The translations under genes and the position numbers were made by a program. The notes under the pieces were generated by a model. The model saw nothing but the letters and a program-made list of their open reading frames with translations, did not search any database and was not told the origin of the DNA. Positions 41,201 to 48,640 of a stretch of 64,000 bases of DNA are shown piece after piece. The DNA comes from Chamaea fasciata (lineage: Eukaryota; Chordata; Aves; Passeriformes; Sylviidae), in assembly GCA_029207755.1 (NCBI GenBank), contig JARCOQ010000012.1, positions 18,711,740 to 18,775,739 of the forward strand. The letters run 5' to 3'. Numbering within the stretch: position 1 is the stretch's first letter; each line of letters starts with the position of its first letter.

Positions 41201-44200
41201 GTGTTAGCACTAGGCAGTGTGAGGATCCTCGGCAGTGCACTGGGGTATTCATCTGGGCAGAACCCTGTACAAAAACGAACACAACTTTCTAATAGCTGAA
41301 CTCCTCCAGATTTCAGCTGACTCTACAAACACCTGAACATGCAGTATTCCTGACAGGTGTATTTTTATATAAATCCATCAAGTAGGACTATACTTCTTCT
41401 GCAACATTAACTGCTTCATAAAAGTAGAGAACAGCTGCCTGACATCAACATGATCAAAATTTGCTGTGCACACATCTTAAGGCTGACTTTAGGATCCAAA
41501 ACTTTATCCCCACACTGAACCCAGAGCCAAGCAGAGGACCTACATTTCTGCACACTTCCTTAGATTCCATGTGCAGTAAAGGTTACTCCTCAGAAGTCTT
41601 CAAATTACAAACAATTTGTTAATACCTGTTAGAGTGCTTCTATGTTGAATTTAAATTCAGTATGCTGGCCACATAAAAACCTAACAGTACGGAAGAAAAA
41701 TAGCTAAAACTCAGATCCTTTTCTTGGTACAGTCCCACCACACACCTGTTTTGCATTTACACTACACACTTGTCTCATGAGTCCTCTGCTTGTAGTAATT
41801 ACTAAAGAAGTGACTGCACTTATTTGCAAAGAAAGCCAACAACCAAAGAGAGATGGACAATTTCAGGAATTGGCAATTCTGTTGTCATCAAACTAGTAAA
41901 AAAAAAATCTGTAACTGAACACAGGCTTATCTCTGTGCTTAGTTTTCCTGGAATACATTTCTCTTTGAACGTTTCTACAAGACTTATTCTTCCACAAAGC
42001 ACAAATTTAACATTAATGAGGTTGCCTTTTCTGCAAAGAGCTCTTTAACAAATTTCATCCAATACTTCACTTACCTTTTGAGAGCATAAAGTTTTTCCAG
42101 GCTTTCATTTGTCTTTCCTGACACTGAGGTACACTCACTTCTAAAACTTACATAATCCTTGACTACTCTGGGGTTTATAGATTGCCCCATTGTTACTATT
42201 TTTAATTCTCCAAATTTATTCCAGCTTCCTTCTCTTCTGAAATGTTTATCATTGTTTTCAGTTTTGAATTAAACTTAAGAATCTTTCAGACTATAAATAC
42301 AGTGCGATACATAAAGCATATAAAGGGAAAGTAATGAAATGATAAATATTGGGAAATACCTGTTAAACTTATTTCAAGCAACTTCTACAACAATTAAAAA
42401 GCGGTAAAGGCACATTTTTCATCTTTCCACACAGAATTACTTAGCTCTTCTGCAAGCACAGACCTTAGGCAAAACTATCTTAAACTCTGCCTCCTATTGC
42501 TATGGCACAGCAGCCCTGTACTAACATTCAAAGATGTTTGCCTCCACATTTCAGTAAAATAGTTCACTCCTTTGGGCCTAAATGGCCCAAAGCTAAATTG
42601 CCTCTCTACAAACTTTTAAACCAATGCAGCCTTCAAAAAAAAACTTTAAAAAGCCATAAATAAAACAACAACAACAAAAAAACACACAAAAACAAAACAC
42701 CAAAACCAAACCAAAAAAACACAAGACCACCCCCACATTCACCCCAGAAAACATATAAGCTCCAAGTTCAAATCAACACATTCCACTGATGAGCTTGAGA
42801 CAGGAAAGCATTCTATCCTATCAATCCCTAGAAAAGAGAAACGTGCTCACAACACAGGCAAAACTTTCAGTGTAGACAGATCGCACACAGAGGAAAATTA
42901 GAAGAATCACATCCTTCTCTTGAATAAAGTAAATTTAAAGTTATTTAAAAACTATTGCAAATCCTTGGATAGAATGTGATTTGCTTTCTCTTTTCTAATG
43001 TCCAGTGAAATTAGCTATCCTGGGATATCACAGTATTGCTGATTCAAGAGCAGCAAGGGACACTCACTAAACCAGTGATACACAGTCCAGACTAAGACTG
43101 AGCTTTGTAGCCTACAATCATCCCGGTCTGAACACAGTCCTAGGAAACTCTAAAGAAAACTTTTTCCTAAAATTAAAAAAAAACCAAACCATCCTAGGCC
43201 TCATAAAATAAACTACATTTGAATAAGTATTTCCTGTTTTCACAACAAAGAAAGGGAAGAAAGCACAGTTACAGAAATACAAGGCAATAATGTGTAAGAC
43301 ATAATGCACCCAAGCGAAATCAATCCGGACATACCTGAGCTGTTGACAGGCGAAAAACAGGGCCAGTTGTGGGCACAGAAAGCCTGGGGGACATGTTGGC
43401 AGGACCCTGTCCCTGTGTCTGCACCTGAGCCTGCATCTGAGCCTGTGCCAGGGCCTGCTGGGGCACCATCACCAGCTGTCCAGCGTCCGTGCGCACCAGC
43501 ACCATCCCTAGCGAGAGCAAGGAACAGTCACTGCACAGCAAATCACAGCAGGAGCAACAGAACAGCTACCTAACCACAGAATGCAGAGTAAAACTCACAT
43601 ACAGCACTGCACATTATTCTCTGTACTGTACCTTTTTCTGATTCCCATGTAACGTGAGATTTTATTTCAAAGAAGAAAAGGAGCCCCCACCAGCAGACCC
43701 AACTCAATTTGGAATTTAAGTATCTGCAGTTTATGCAAAGCAGTGATGAAAAAAGCAGCCACTTGAGTGTTTGGGGGACAGGGGTTTCTAGCAGTGTAGT
43801 CAGGGTCAGGAGAACAAAATTAGAAATAAATATTCATTAAAAGTAAACTCTAAGGACAACACAGCTGCTGGGAACACAATTCAGTACATGCATACCAGGG
43901 ACCAGACACACTTCTGAGTATACAATGTTTGAGATTTACTTAACATTGAGCATTAACAGATTAATTTATTTGGTACCCACCATCACCACTTGGGGAGGCA
44001 CTACCTGAGGTTTAAACATCAACAACAAACACTGTCAGGCCCAGAGAACCAACACAACTCCTCAGCATACAATGATACAGCGCAGCAATTTTAGAAAATT
44101 GGCAAGTGTTTTCTAACACTTTCTGGAGGTAAATGATAATTCTTTTCAGATTATTTTCTCGTAAAACACCTCACAAATAGAGGTCTTCTACACAACAGAG

Positions 44201-47200
44201 CCATTGCCATCAACCTGTGCCCAAAGTTTTGTAGTCAGCAGGTTGGAAAAGGGGAAACAATGGCTAAGTTGGTCCATGGATTCTGGAGTTTCACACACTC
44301 AAGGTCACTGCAAAGCATGTAATGCTCTTCCTATAGTTCACTCAGAACTAAGAAGCAGTTCTTCAGACAGATTATTAAAAAGAATTTCCAAGTTAGTTCC
44401 ACAAAGCATTTTAATAATTTAACCTAGATTGGATACAACAGGTCAAAAAAACAGAAAAACATCTTCTGTACAACTACTAGAGAACCAAAAACTAAAAACC
44501 TCTGAAGTCACTTTTAGTCTGCTGATAACACGGTCAGTAGATACTGTTTCATGACTTATCTCTATGTGTGAACTGCTTCATGTACTTTTTTAACTTTTCA
44601 AAGGAAAATGAATAAGGCAAAATCTTTTATCCAATTCTAAAGGTAAAAGCTTTCATCCACTTCTAATTGTTAACTTCCCAGGGAAAAACCCAACACCTTG
44701 CTAAAGGGACGCCGTTTGTAACATAGCCTGAGGATAAAGAAATTCAAACACTATTATAACAAATTTCAGAACCCTATAGCAAGAAAGTCTTTCTTTCAGT
44801 CTGACATGGAAAAACCAAATCCCAATTGTGGGATGAACACGTGAGAGAACTGCAGCACACATAAAAGCCCTCACTCCCAGAGCTGGGTGCTCCCAGCCAA
44901 CCTTTCCTGCTACAAACACAAACAGAAAGCAAATTTCTGCCACTAAAAACTAAAGATTCATGGAAATCAAAGTCTAAGGTAACAGGCATACAGAGCTACA
45001 GCAAGGAGCACATCCAAAAGCTGTAATAATAACTGTCTTTCAAAGCCAAAAGTAATTTAAAAATTAAAAAGTTGAAAGAAACTCATTAAAAACTCATCTA
45101 AAAGGTAACTTTTAAGGTCCATTAGCCACTTAAGCACCAAGCTTCACAGTTTATATTAGCAGAACATCCTGCAAGCAGATGACATATTTGGTATATGCCA
45201 TTCCTGAACCATCTGGACACCCCAATATGCCAACTGGCCAAACGGGTTATCACTTCCCTGATTATGTTGTGAACCTTACATAAAAATCCTCACAGGATGA
45301 TGCCTACTACACATTAAAAAATACATGTTCTATCTGCATTACACAGATTCACAGGTGTGTTCTTAATTTATCTGTCCATTTTCCAAACCTAATTCTGAAT
45401 AGAGAAAAAACTCAGTGGAAAGGACAAATGAATTACAACACGTGCCACACAGTCTCAATCAAAGTTGCAGACACAATTACTACTATAAAGTAATAAATGC
45501 TCATGTGTTAACATTATATTTTAATTCAGTTTGGAGGACTACAAATTCCTGTTACTGAGCAGCCAGTATGAGTTAGAATCCAGTTAAATGATGAGATTAA
45601 TTTTACCTTCCTGTCAGCCACATAGAGATGAAATACACAACTTATGAGCATTATCTGCTAAACTAACCTGTTCTCAAAAATTTCTGTTTTGTATAGAAGT
45701 TTGCTACAGGGGAGTTTCAGATGAATTATAAATGATCCACCAAGTTGAAAACTCAAAAATAACATTGTATTTTCTGAATAACTTCCTTGTAGAACATACT
45801 ATCTTCAGGCTTATGCAAATTCAATAGATTTCCAACTATCTTGTAATAAAACCAAACTTGAATTAAAACTTTCTGGAGTATTATTTCCGTAACATTTTCT
45901 AAATCCTGGATCAGACTGTTTTCAAGGCTCAAGTTTTCCCTCTTCTGTTTGAAAGTAACAGATCAAAGTGTTGACACAATGAACTCCAGAAATTGTGTGC
46001 AAAGTTACAATGCACATTACCATCTGCATGGAGTAATCTTCAACAGATTAACAAAGGGAGGCAAAGGCTGAAGGCACACCATCTGAACAGCAAATTATCT
46101 GTTTGGAATTAGTTGGGTCTTCATGAAACCACTAAGATTTATCTGTTTGGAGCATCAGACTCAGGAGGATTTTTCATAAACTAGGGCCAAATACACAACT
46201 ACTAAAAGTCCACTCAGAAGCAAACATCTACACCATCACATTGCTGCTCTCTTTAACTAACAAATATCAAGTATTTCAAGAAATAAGTTGGAAGAACTAA
46301 ATTATTTCAGACTACATCAACAGGTCCACATCTCAACATGCTATTAACAGAAAAAAAAAAAGAGAACTAGCTTAAATGTTAAATCAGCTCCTAATTCAAG
46401 GAGACATGAAGACACCCAAGTTTTTGCAACATGAAAATCTAAGTAGGGGACCACAGGACTCTTCAGATGAAATAATAGACAGGCTAAGAAGAGGGACCAT
46501 GAGGATGAGGGGATGCTGGTTTGGTAGCTAGCAACCTTGCTGAACTTAAATTCTTAGTAAATAAAGTTAAGAAACTTAGAGGCGTACAAAGAGGACATAA
46601 TTGCTTCAGAAGTGGAAATAAAATCTGGTCATGTGAAGACTACCCTCACAAAACAACATTATCACAATTACTGAAACTATAAATTTTAGATTACACACAT
46701 ATACCACCTGGTTCACAACAAAAAACATTCTTTCAAGGAGAAAAACTTTTCAGGACTATCAAGTGTAAAGCAGAAGAAAAAGTCCTTTAAAACACATATA
46801 AAGTTATTCTTAGCTACCACTCCAGCTTTTTATCCGGTGTCCAAGTACACCCTCACAGGGTAACTCACCGTGACTGCCGCTCTCCCCAGGACGAACCCAG
46901 TAACTCACCCAACATCATCTGCAATTACTCCGCATTAGCCGGACCAGTTACACCCTAATTAGCGGCAGCCTGCTCGTCACACGGTGCCCTCAGACAGGTG
47001 CCTCTTCTTTGCTTTCCAGCACGCCGAGCAGCGGGGGCACGACAGCTCCGGGGGAGAGGAAAGCCCCCGCAGCCGAGAGAAGGTTAGAGCGAGCGGCGGT
47101 GCCGGGAGCGCCGCGCAGCACTTACCGGGCGGGATGGTGAAGCCGGGGGGCAGCTGGATGGTGGTCTGCGGCGGCGGCCGCACGATCAGCTGCGGGGCCA

Positions 47201-48116
47201 CGATCCGGGGGGCAGCGCCCAGCGCCGGCCGCGGCGACACGGCCTGGGGGGCGGCGGGCAGGGCAGCGCCCGCCTTGGCGGTGACCGCGGGCTTGGGCGC
47301 GGCGGGGGCGGCGGGGGCCGGCGGGGCCGAGCCCGGGGCCGGCGGTGCGGGCGCGGGGCTGGCGGAGGCGCCGGGCGCGGGCTGGGGCTGAGCGGCGGCG
47401 GCCCCGCCGTGCCCGCTGACGGGCGGCACCGCGGCCGCCCGGGACCCCGCGCCCTCCCCGTTGGGCGCCGCCTCGCCGGGGCGCGGCGCGGGGGCAGCGG
47501 CGGCGCCCTCGGCCGCTCCCGCCGCTCCGCCGCCCCCCGCCGGGGTCCCGCCGGCCCCCGCGGCCCCGGGCGCGCCGTCGGCGGCGGGCGGGCTGGGGCC
47601 GGGGCTCCCCGCGTCCCGCGCGGCGGCGGCTGCAGCGGCCACATGGTTGTTGACAGGCTGGGCAGGGGCGGTGGGCTGCGGCGGGGCGGGAGCGGCGGGG
47701 CTGCCGCCGCCGGGAGCCGCTCCATGTGATTGCTGCACACTACTACTGTTTACACTCGCTCCCCTCCCAGCCGCCGCTGCCGCCGCCGCCGGAGGAGACG
47801 GGGACGGGAGAGGCCCCTGGGCGGGGGTTCGGCTCCCCGCGCTGCCGGGGCGCCCCGCCGCCTCCCCTGCCCCGGGCGCGGGAGGGGGACGGCCGTGCTG
47901 CTGCCGGCCGGGGCTGCTGCCCCCCGCCAGGCTCCCCTGCTGCGGCTGCGGCTGCTGGGACGGGGCGGAGGTCCTGGGCGGGGGCGCCTCGGCGGGGCCG
48001 CGGCCGCCGGCCAGCTGCGATTCCAGGGATCCCACCAGGTCGCTGAGCGCTTTCTCGTCCACCTCCTCGGAGAAGAGCAGCATCTCCTCCAGCGGGTCCG
48101 ACGCGCCCGCCGCCAT
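2113..48116 (-). CDS. TAF4: TAF4, TFIID subunit 4 (spliced, 5' part; 11 coding exons, 3' end outside window)
   Basis: TAF4 is a core scaffold of TFIID in the nucleus: its C-terminal histone fold pairs with TAF12, and its N-terminal and TAFH regions contact activators. Eleven exons join with consistent phase into about 827 codons; human TAF4 is near 1,085 residues, so roughly the last quarter is beyond position 1. Recognisable parts are the N-terminal motif VDEKALSDLVGSLESQL, the block MVLVRTDAGQLVMVPQQALA, the TAFH domain (ENVKKCKNFLATLIKLAS through SSPQPYLVPFLKKSLPALRQ) and the histone-fold entry (DDDDINDVASMAGVNLNEES). LSM14B lies divergently upstream, as in human, which favours TAF4 over the paralogue TAF4B. 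The linkers between domains differ a lot from the human protein as I recall it. Coordinates span introns; exons are listed separately. Confidence 0.93.
3692..4130 (-). mobile_element. CR1 LINE 3'-end fragment
   Basis: The + strand starts CATAGAATGG and runs through CCACCCCTGCCATGGGCAGG, CCAGGCTGCTCCAAGCCCCA, CATTCCCCCTTGTCCTGCCA and TCTCTCCTCCAGGCTGACAA. This is a classic avian CR1 3' region in reverse complement, so the element lies on the minus strand. Its 5' truncation fades around 4,130. No reverse transcriptase frame is present. Confidence 0.93.
6386..6600. repeat. Local direct duplication of two short blocks
   Basis: CACAGAACTATCTCTG occurs near 6,387 and again near 6,468. ACTGGCTGTATAAAACCT with the following CACTGCCAGG and CCAGGAGG occurs near 6,417 and near 6,560. 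The copies are a few percent diverged. They suggest a local tandem duplication or an unrecognised repeat. Confidence 0.75.
9381..9495 (-). CDS. TAF4: TAF4 coding exon 10 (pre-histone-fold)
   Basis: The exon is 115 nt and enters in phase 1. It encodes TVGKAPTIQASKSPGGFGVQ and then VSANQKNKLNDPGGGSF, with the Arg codon split by the donor TTCAG|GTAAAA. The QKNKLxxPGGGSFR motif is the segment that directly precedes the histone-fold region in mammalian TAF4. The acceptor is GTTTTTCAG|GC. Confidence 0.95.
9496..13527 (-). other. TAF4: TAF4 intron 9
   Basis: The intron is about 4.0 kb, AT-rich, with a T-run near 10,585-10,600. No gene, CR1 copy or LTR was recognised. Confidence 0.78.
13528..13633 (-). 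CDS. TAF4: TAF4 coding exon 9 (Gln/Thr/Val linker)
   Basis: The exon is 35 codons plus one base, beginning QIIQSTSAQTVKRTPACQTT and ending VVITQTIRPQ with the first base of a Gly codon. The acceptor is AATAG|CAG, with a second CAG three bases on. The donor is AAG|GTATGG. Phase 1 exit joins cleanly to exon 10. Confidence 0.88.
16318..16665 (+). mobile_element. CR1 LINE fragment, sense on + strand
   Basis: Diverged but recognisable CR1 3' region. The blocks GGGAAGATGTAGAGAAGACA, CACGAGGGTGGGCAAGCTCT, ACAGGCTGCCCCAAGAGGCT and CCAGGAGTCCTTTCCAACCT come in CR1 order. It is antisense to TAF4. The terminal ATTCTGTGA-type 8-mer repeats are not visible. Confidence 0.8.
18190..18330. repeat. Imperfect long palindrome (hairpin), possible MITE relic or structured RNA
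   Basis: TGATATGACATTTATCTTCA at 18206-18225 is repeated exactly in inverse orientation at 18294-18313. Pairing extends outward for about 13 bases with three mismatches and inward to GTGGC/GCCAC flanking a TAT centre near 18,260, with a roughly 3-base length difference between arms. Total stem is about 65 bp per arm with almost no loop. No transposase frame is present and the family is not recognised. Confidence 0.85.
20650..20751 (-). CDS. TAF4: TAF4 coding exon 8 (linker; 5' boundary uncertain)
   Basis: The preferred model is 34 codons, QHQTSRVTASKILSTATI through QTAQQQLPITP, ending at donor CCCCA|GTAAGT in phase 0, which matches the next exon. The acceptor is less clear. AAAAG|CAG at 20,752 keeps phase 0 but has a weak pyrimidine tract. 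CAGAGTAG|TT at 20,769 would work only with the alternative exon 7 donor in phase 1, giving a start at 20768. A competing frame is also open across the exon but exits in a phase that disagrees with exon 9. Confidence 0.65.
20752..22927 (-). other. TAF4: TAF4 intron 7
   Basis: The intron is about 2.2 kb, AT-rich. The 124-codon plus-strand frame at 21,318-21,692 shows no domain and is treated as chance. A TA-rich patch lies at 20,908-20,932. Confidence 0.75.
22928..23182 (-). CDS. TAF4: TAF4 coding exon 7 (TAFH end, Gln/Ser/Val-rich linker)
   Basis: The exon starts KSLPALRQSLLNSQ, the last helix of the TAFH domain, then continues through a Gln/Ser/Thr/Val-rich region to VVQSNQSSQL. With donor CTG|GTAGGT it is 85 codons ending in phase 0. 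A second possible donor, GTAG|GTATTG, four bases further would end in phase 1 at 22924. The acceptor GTTTTTAG|AAA is strong. Confidence 0.9.
23183..24923 (-). other. TAF4: TAF4 intron 6
   Basis: The intron is 1,741 bp, AT-rich, with a short T-run near 24,543-24,556. No gene or known repeat family was recognised. Confidence 0.8.
24924..25013 (-). CDS. TAF4: TAF4 coding exon 6 (TAFH domain, middle part)
   Basis: The 30 codons in phase 0 start DAKIDPEEFTGRLQTELKSS and end PQPYLVPFLK. This matches the TAFH segment LLDGKIEAEDFTSRL...SSPQPYLVPFLK of human TAF4 with conserved exon ends. The acceptor is CTGAAG|GAT and the donor AAG|GTAATG. Confidence 0.95.
25014..26664 (-). other. TAF4: TAF4 intron 5
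   Basis: The intron is 1,651 bp with donor GTAAAT and acceptor CTGAAG. It is AT-rich. A 62-codon frame at 25,998-26,186 has no recognisable family. Nothing else is supported. Confidence 0.8.
26665..26787 (-). CDS. TAF4: TAF4 coding exon 5 (TAFH/NHR1 domain, first part)
   Basis: The exon is 41 codons in phase 0, beginning EMQENVKKCKNFLATLIKLA and ending VKALVQDLL before GTAAAT. The block ENVKKCKNFLxTLIKLAS is diagnostic of the TAFH (NHR1) domain shared by TAF4, TAF4B and the ETO family. This helical domain docks activators and corepressors, such as E-protein AD1 motifs. The acceptor CTTTTGCAG|GAA is strong. Confidence 0.95.
26788..27632 (-). other. TAF4: TAF4 intron 4 (GC-AG)
   Basis: The 845-bp intron begins GCAAGT and ends TTTTGCAG. 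No repeat or gene is recognised inside it. Confidence 0.8.
27633..27860 (-). CDS. TAF4: TAF4 coding exon 4 (Gln/Pro/Thr-rich linker; GC donor)
   Basis: The exon is 228 nt, 76 codons, phase 0 at both ends. It starts VSVATTSAQNLFKTTVATG and ends SSPVPGTTVVSQ. It lies just upstream of the TAFH exon, where human TAF4 also has a Gln/Thr/Val-rich linker, but the sequence is not alignable by eye. The donor is CAG|GCAAGT, a GC donor with otherwise ideal consensus. The phase match to the next exon supports it. Confidence 0.85.
27925..28793 (-). mobile_element. CR1 LINE fragment, split by an LTR-like insertion
   Basis: The left part (about 27,925-28,057) reads CGGTTTGGGCTGGAAAGGAG through CCAAGCCCCAGTGTCCATCC to the GGGATCCAGGG region. 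The right part resumes at about 28,683 with GGCAGCCACAGCTTCTCTGG and CACCCTGTGCTAGGGCCTCC. In other copies in this window (3,692-4,130) these two blocks are contiguous, so the material between them is an insertion. CR1 orientation is minus, the same as TAF4. Confidence 0.85.
28058..28682 (+). mobile_element. Solo LTR-like element, avian ERV type, nested in CR1
   Basis: The 0.62-kb insert has LTR architecture on the + strand: a TATA-like GATAAAAG at 28423-28430, a polyadenylation signal AATAAA at 28555-28560 about 130 bp downstream, and a terminal CA at 28682. From memory it resembles a songbird ERV LTR with TTAATTCCTACACCTTTAAG. It contains no coding region. The exact left end is uncertain by about 10 bases, and I could not confirm a target-site duplication. 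It lies antisense to TAF4. Confidence 0.6.
28791..29920 (-). repeat. 51-bp minisatellite overlapping TAF4 exon 3 end (20 copies)
   Basis: The core GACCGTGGTGTGTGTG (+ strand) occurs 20 times. The candidate last exonic base of each unit falls at 28829, 28880, 28950, 29001, 29071, 29134, 29197, 29260, 29311, 29362, 29413, 29464, 29515, 29566, 29617, 29687, 29738, 29789, 29840 and 29891. Spacing is 51 bp in 13 intervals, 63 bp in three and 70 bp in three; longer units add GAGCCCA/CAGAGCC blocks. On the minus strand each unit reads CACACCACG|GTCAGT, except the one at 29311, which has GTCAGG. One unit therefore carries exon end, 5' splice site and intron start. Confidence 0.97.
29891..30019 (-). 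CDS. TAF4: TAF4 coding exon 3 (donor duplicated in minisatellite)
   Basis: The exon gives 43 codons in phase 0, from QPTSVATSSVRLGLPVPAKV to AGAVLTHTT. The acceptor is TTTACCAG|CAG after a clean pyrimidine tract. A second AG three bases on could drop the first Gln. The most exon-proximal donor is ACG|GTCAGT, so the coding part ends at 29891. The last nine or so codons and the donor belong to the first unit of the tandem array that follows, so the true exon end could be one of several copies. The next exon starts in phase 0, which agrees with this donor. Confidence 0.75.
33790..34962 (+). mobile_element. Solo LTR-like element, avian ERV type, with internal tandem repeat
   Basis: This GC-rich insert in AT-rich intron begins near 33,790 and ends near a CA at 34,962. 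Its 3' part runs from GAGGAAGGAGCAGCAGAGAC through TTTTAAGATTTACTTTTTATTTCTC to GTGGGCACCTGGTGTCCAGG. From memory this closely resembles the 3' end of an abundant songbird LTR family. No internal gag, pol or env frame is present, so it is a solo LTR if the call is right. The left boundary and target-site duplication are not resolved. It is antisense to TAF4. Confidence 0.6.
34347..34514 (+). repeat. 42-bp tandem repeat, four units, inside the LTR-like element
   Basis: Units begin at 34347, 34389, 34431 and 34473. Each starts GGAGCAGCTCCTGGAGGACT and continues through GACTGCCCCAGGGAAAGGAG; the last unit is diverged at its end. The period is a multiple of three, so long open frames across it are periodicity artefacts. 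Confidence 0.95.
38259..38345 (-). mobile_element. CR1 LINE 3'-end fragment
   Basis: The stretch reads TTTAGGCTGGAAAAGGTCTC followed by a degraded AAGACCAACCATTAAC segment. This is the reverse complement of a CR1 3' end of the type carrying an AACCGTTAACC-like segment. It is short and diverged, and nothing beyond about 38,345 is recognisable as CR1. Confidence 0.6.
42640..42735. repeat. A/C-rich simple sequence (AAC, AAAC, ACC mixtures)
   Basis: The + strand is almost devoid of G and T over about 95 bases, made of CAA, CAAAA and CCAAA blocks. It lies in TAF4 intron 2, where the transcript would be U/G-rich. No element boundaries are visible. Confidence 0.75.
43335..43507 (-). CDS. TAF4: TAF4 coding exon 2 (Gln-rich)
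   Basis: The 173-nt exon completes a glycine codon from exon 1 and adds 57 codons. It opens with MVLVRTDAGQLVMVPQQALA, which is close to the matching block of mammalian TAF4, then runs through a Gln/Ala-rich stretch to VFRLSTAQ. The acceptor is CTAG|GG and the donor CAG|GTATGT; the exit phase is 0. This exon is strong support for calling the gene TAF4. Confidence 0.93.
43508..47125 (-). other. TAF4: TAF4 intron 1
   Basis: The intron is about 3.6 kb with donor GTAAG and acceptor CTCGCTAG. Apart from the CpG-island edge at its 5' end (about 46,850-47,125), it is ordinary AT-rich sequence. I see no gene, no clear repeat family and no convincing extra exon. Confidence 0.8.
47126..48116 (-). CDS. 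TAF4: TAF4 coding exon 1 (start codon; Ala/Pro/Gly-rich N terminus)
   Basis: The exon gives 330 codons plus one base. The start ATG at 48116 is chosen because the context AAGATGGCGGCG and the following MAAGASDPLEEMLLFSEEVD match the TAF4 N terminus; the open frame continues upstream, but that stretch does not resemble TAF4. Residues 19-35 hold the conserved VDEKALSDLVGSLESQL. The rest is low-complexity Ala, Pro and Gly with alanine runs, as expected for a disordered activator-contact region. It closes with a PPPQTTIQLPPGFTIPPG segment just before the donor G|GTAAG at 47125. The exon sits inside a CpG island. Confidence 0.93.
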
Positions 48117-48119
48117 CTT
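48109..48119 (-). promoter_or_regulatory. YY1-type motif at the TAF4 start codon
   Basis: On the minus strand AAGATGGCGGC spans the start codon. This is the extended YY1 motif typical of sites at or just downstream of the transcription start, where it can overlap the initiation codon. Confidence 0.6.
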
Positions 48120-48146
48120 GCGCTGAGCTGGGAGCCGGCGGCGCTG

Positions 48147-48158
48147 TGCGCATGCGCG
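48147..48158. promoter_or_regulatory. NRF1 site upstream of TAF4
   Basis: TGCGCATGCGCG matches the NRF1 consensus YGCGCAYGCGCR exactly and lies about 30 bp upstream of the TAF4 start codon. This spacing suggests a core-promoter or 5'-UTR role. Confidence 0.7.
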
Positions 48159-48219
48159 GGGCTCTGCCGCGCGCGGGGCACCATGGGAGGGGCCTCCGCC
48201 CCGCCCCGGGGCGGGACCG

Positions 48220-48420
48220 CCCGAGCGCCCGGGCGGGAGCGCGCCCGGGACCAGCACCGGGACCGGCCGGGCGGGAGCGCGCCCGGGACCGGCACCAGCA
48301 CCGGGACCGGCACCAGCACCAGCACCGGGACCGGCCGGGCGGGAGCGCGCCCGGGACCGGCACCAGCACCGAGACCGCCCGGGCGGGAGCGCGCCCGGGA
48401 CCGGGACCGCCCGAGCGGGC
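48220..48420. repeat. GC-rich imperfect tandem repeat upstream of TAF4
   Basis: The motif GGGCGGGAGCGCGCCCGGGA recurs four times (near 48,231, 48,268, 48,337 and 48,381), separated by CCGGCACCAGCA-type spacers. It lies 100-300 bp upstream of the TAF4 start codon inside the CpG island. Confidence 0.85.
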
Positions 48421-48640
48421 GCAACCCCCCCGGGAGAGGGCGGCGTGCCCCTCGGGAAGCCGCGGGGCAGCAGTGGGTGCAGGGTGGCGCCGTAGGGACG
48501 GATGCGGAGTGTGGAGCAGCCTCCCTGCCCCGGGGCGTCCGTGTCCCGGGGAGAAGCGAGCGAACCCCCCCGGCCCCTCCGCGGGGTGTGCAGCGGAGGG
48601 AGCTGTCCCTGCCCCAGCTCACGGTTGCTCTGCTCTGCTT

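Larger units (their letters stand above)
30020..43334 (-). other. TAF4: TAF4 intron 2
   Basis: At about 13.3 kb this is the longest TAF4 intron in the window. It holds a GC-rich LTR-like element with a 42-bp tandem repeat (about 33,790-34,962), a short CR1 fragment (about 38,259-38,345) and an A/C-rich simple-sequence patch (about 42,640-42,735). The remainder is AT-rich with no supported gene. The 199-codon frame at 32,718-33,317 shows no family resemblance. Confidence 0.75.
47100..48640. promoter_or_regulatory. TAF4: CpG island over TAF4 promoter and exon 1
   Basis: The stretch is extremely G+C-rich and dense in CpG, in contrast to AT-rich DNA on either side. It covers exon 1, the start codon and about 0.5 kb upstream. 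No TATA box is seen close to the start, consistent with a CpG-island housekeeping promoter. Confidence 0.9.

Noticed and set aside
2113..48116. Gene could be TAF4B rather than TAF4
   Set aside because: The N-terminal VDEKALSDLVGSLESQL, the MVLVR...QQALAQ block, QKNKLNDPGGGSFRDDDD and divergent LSM14B all favour TAF4, despite a few TAF4B-like residues.
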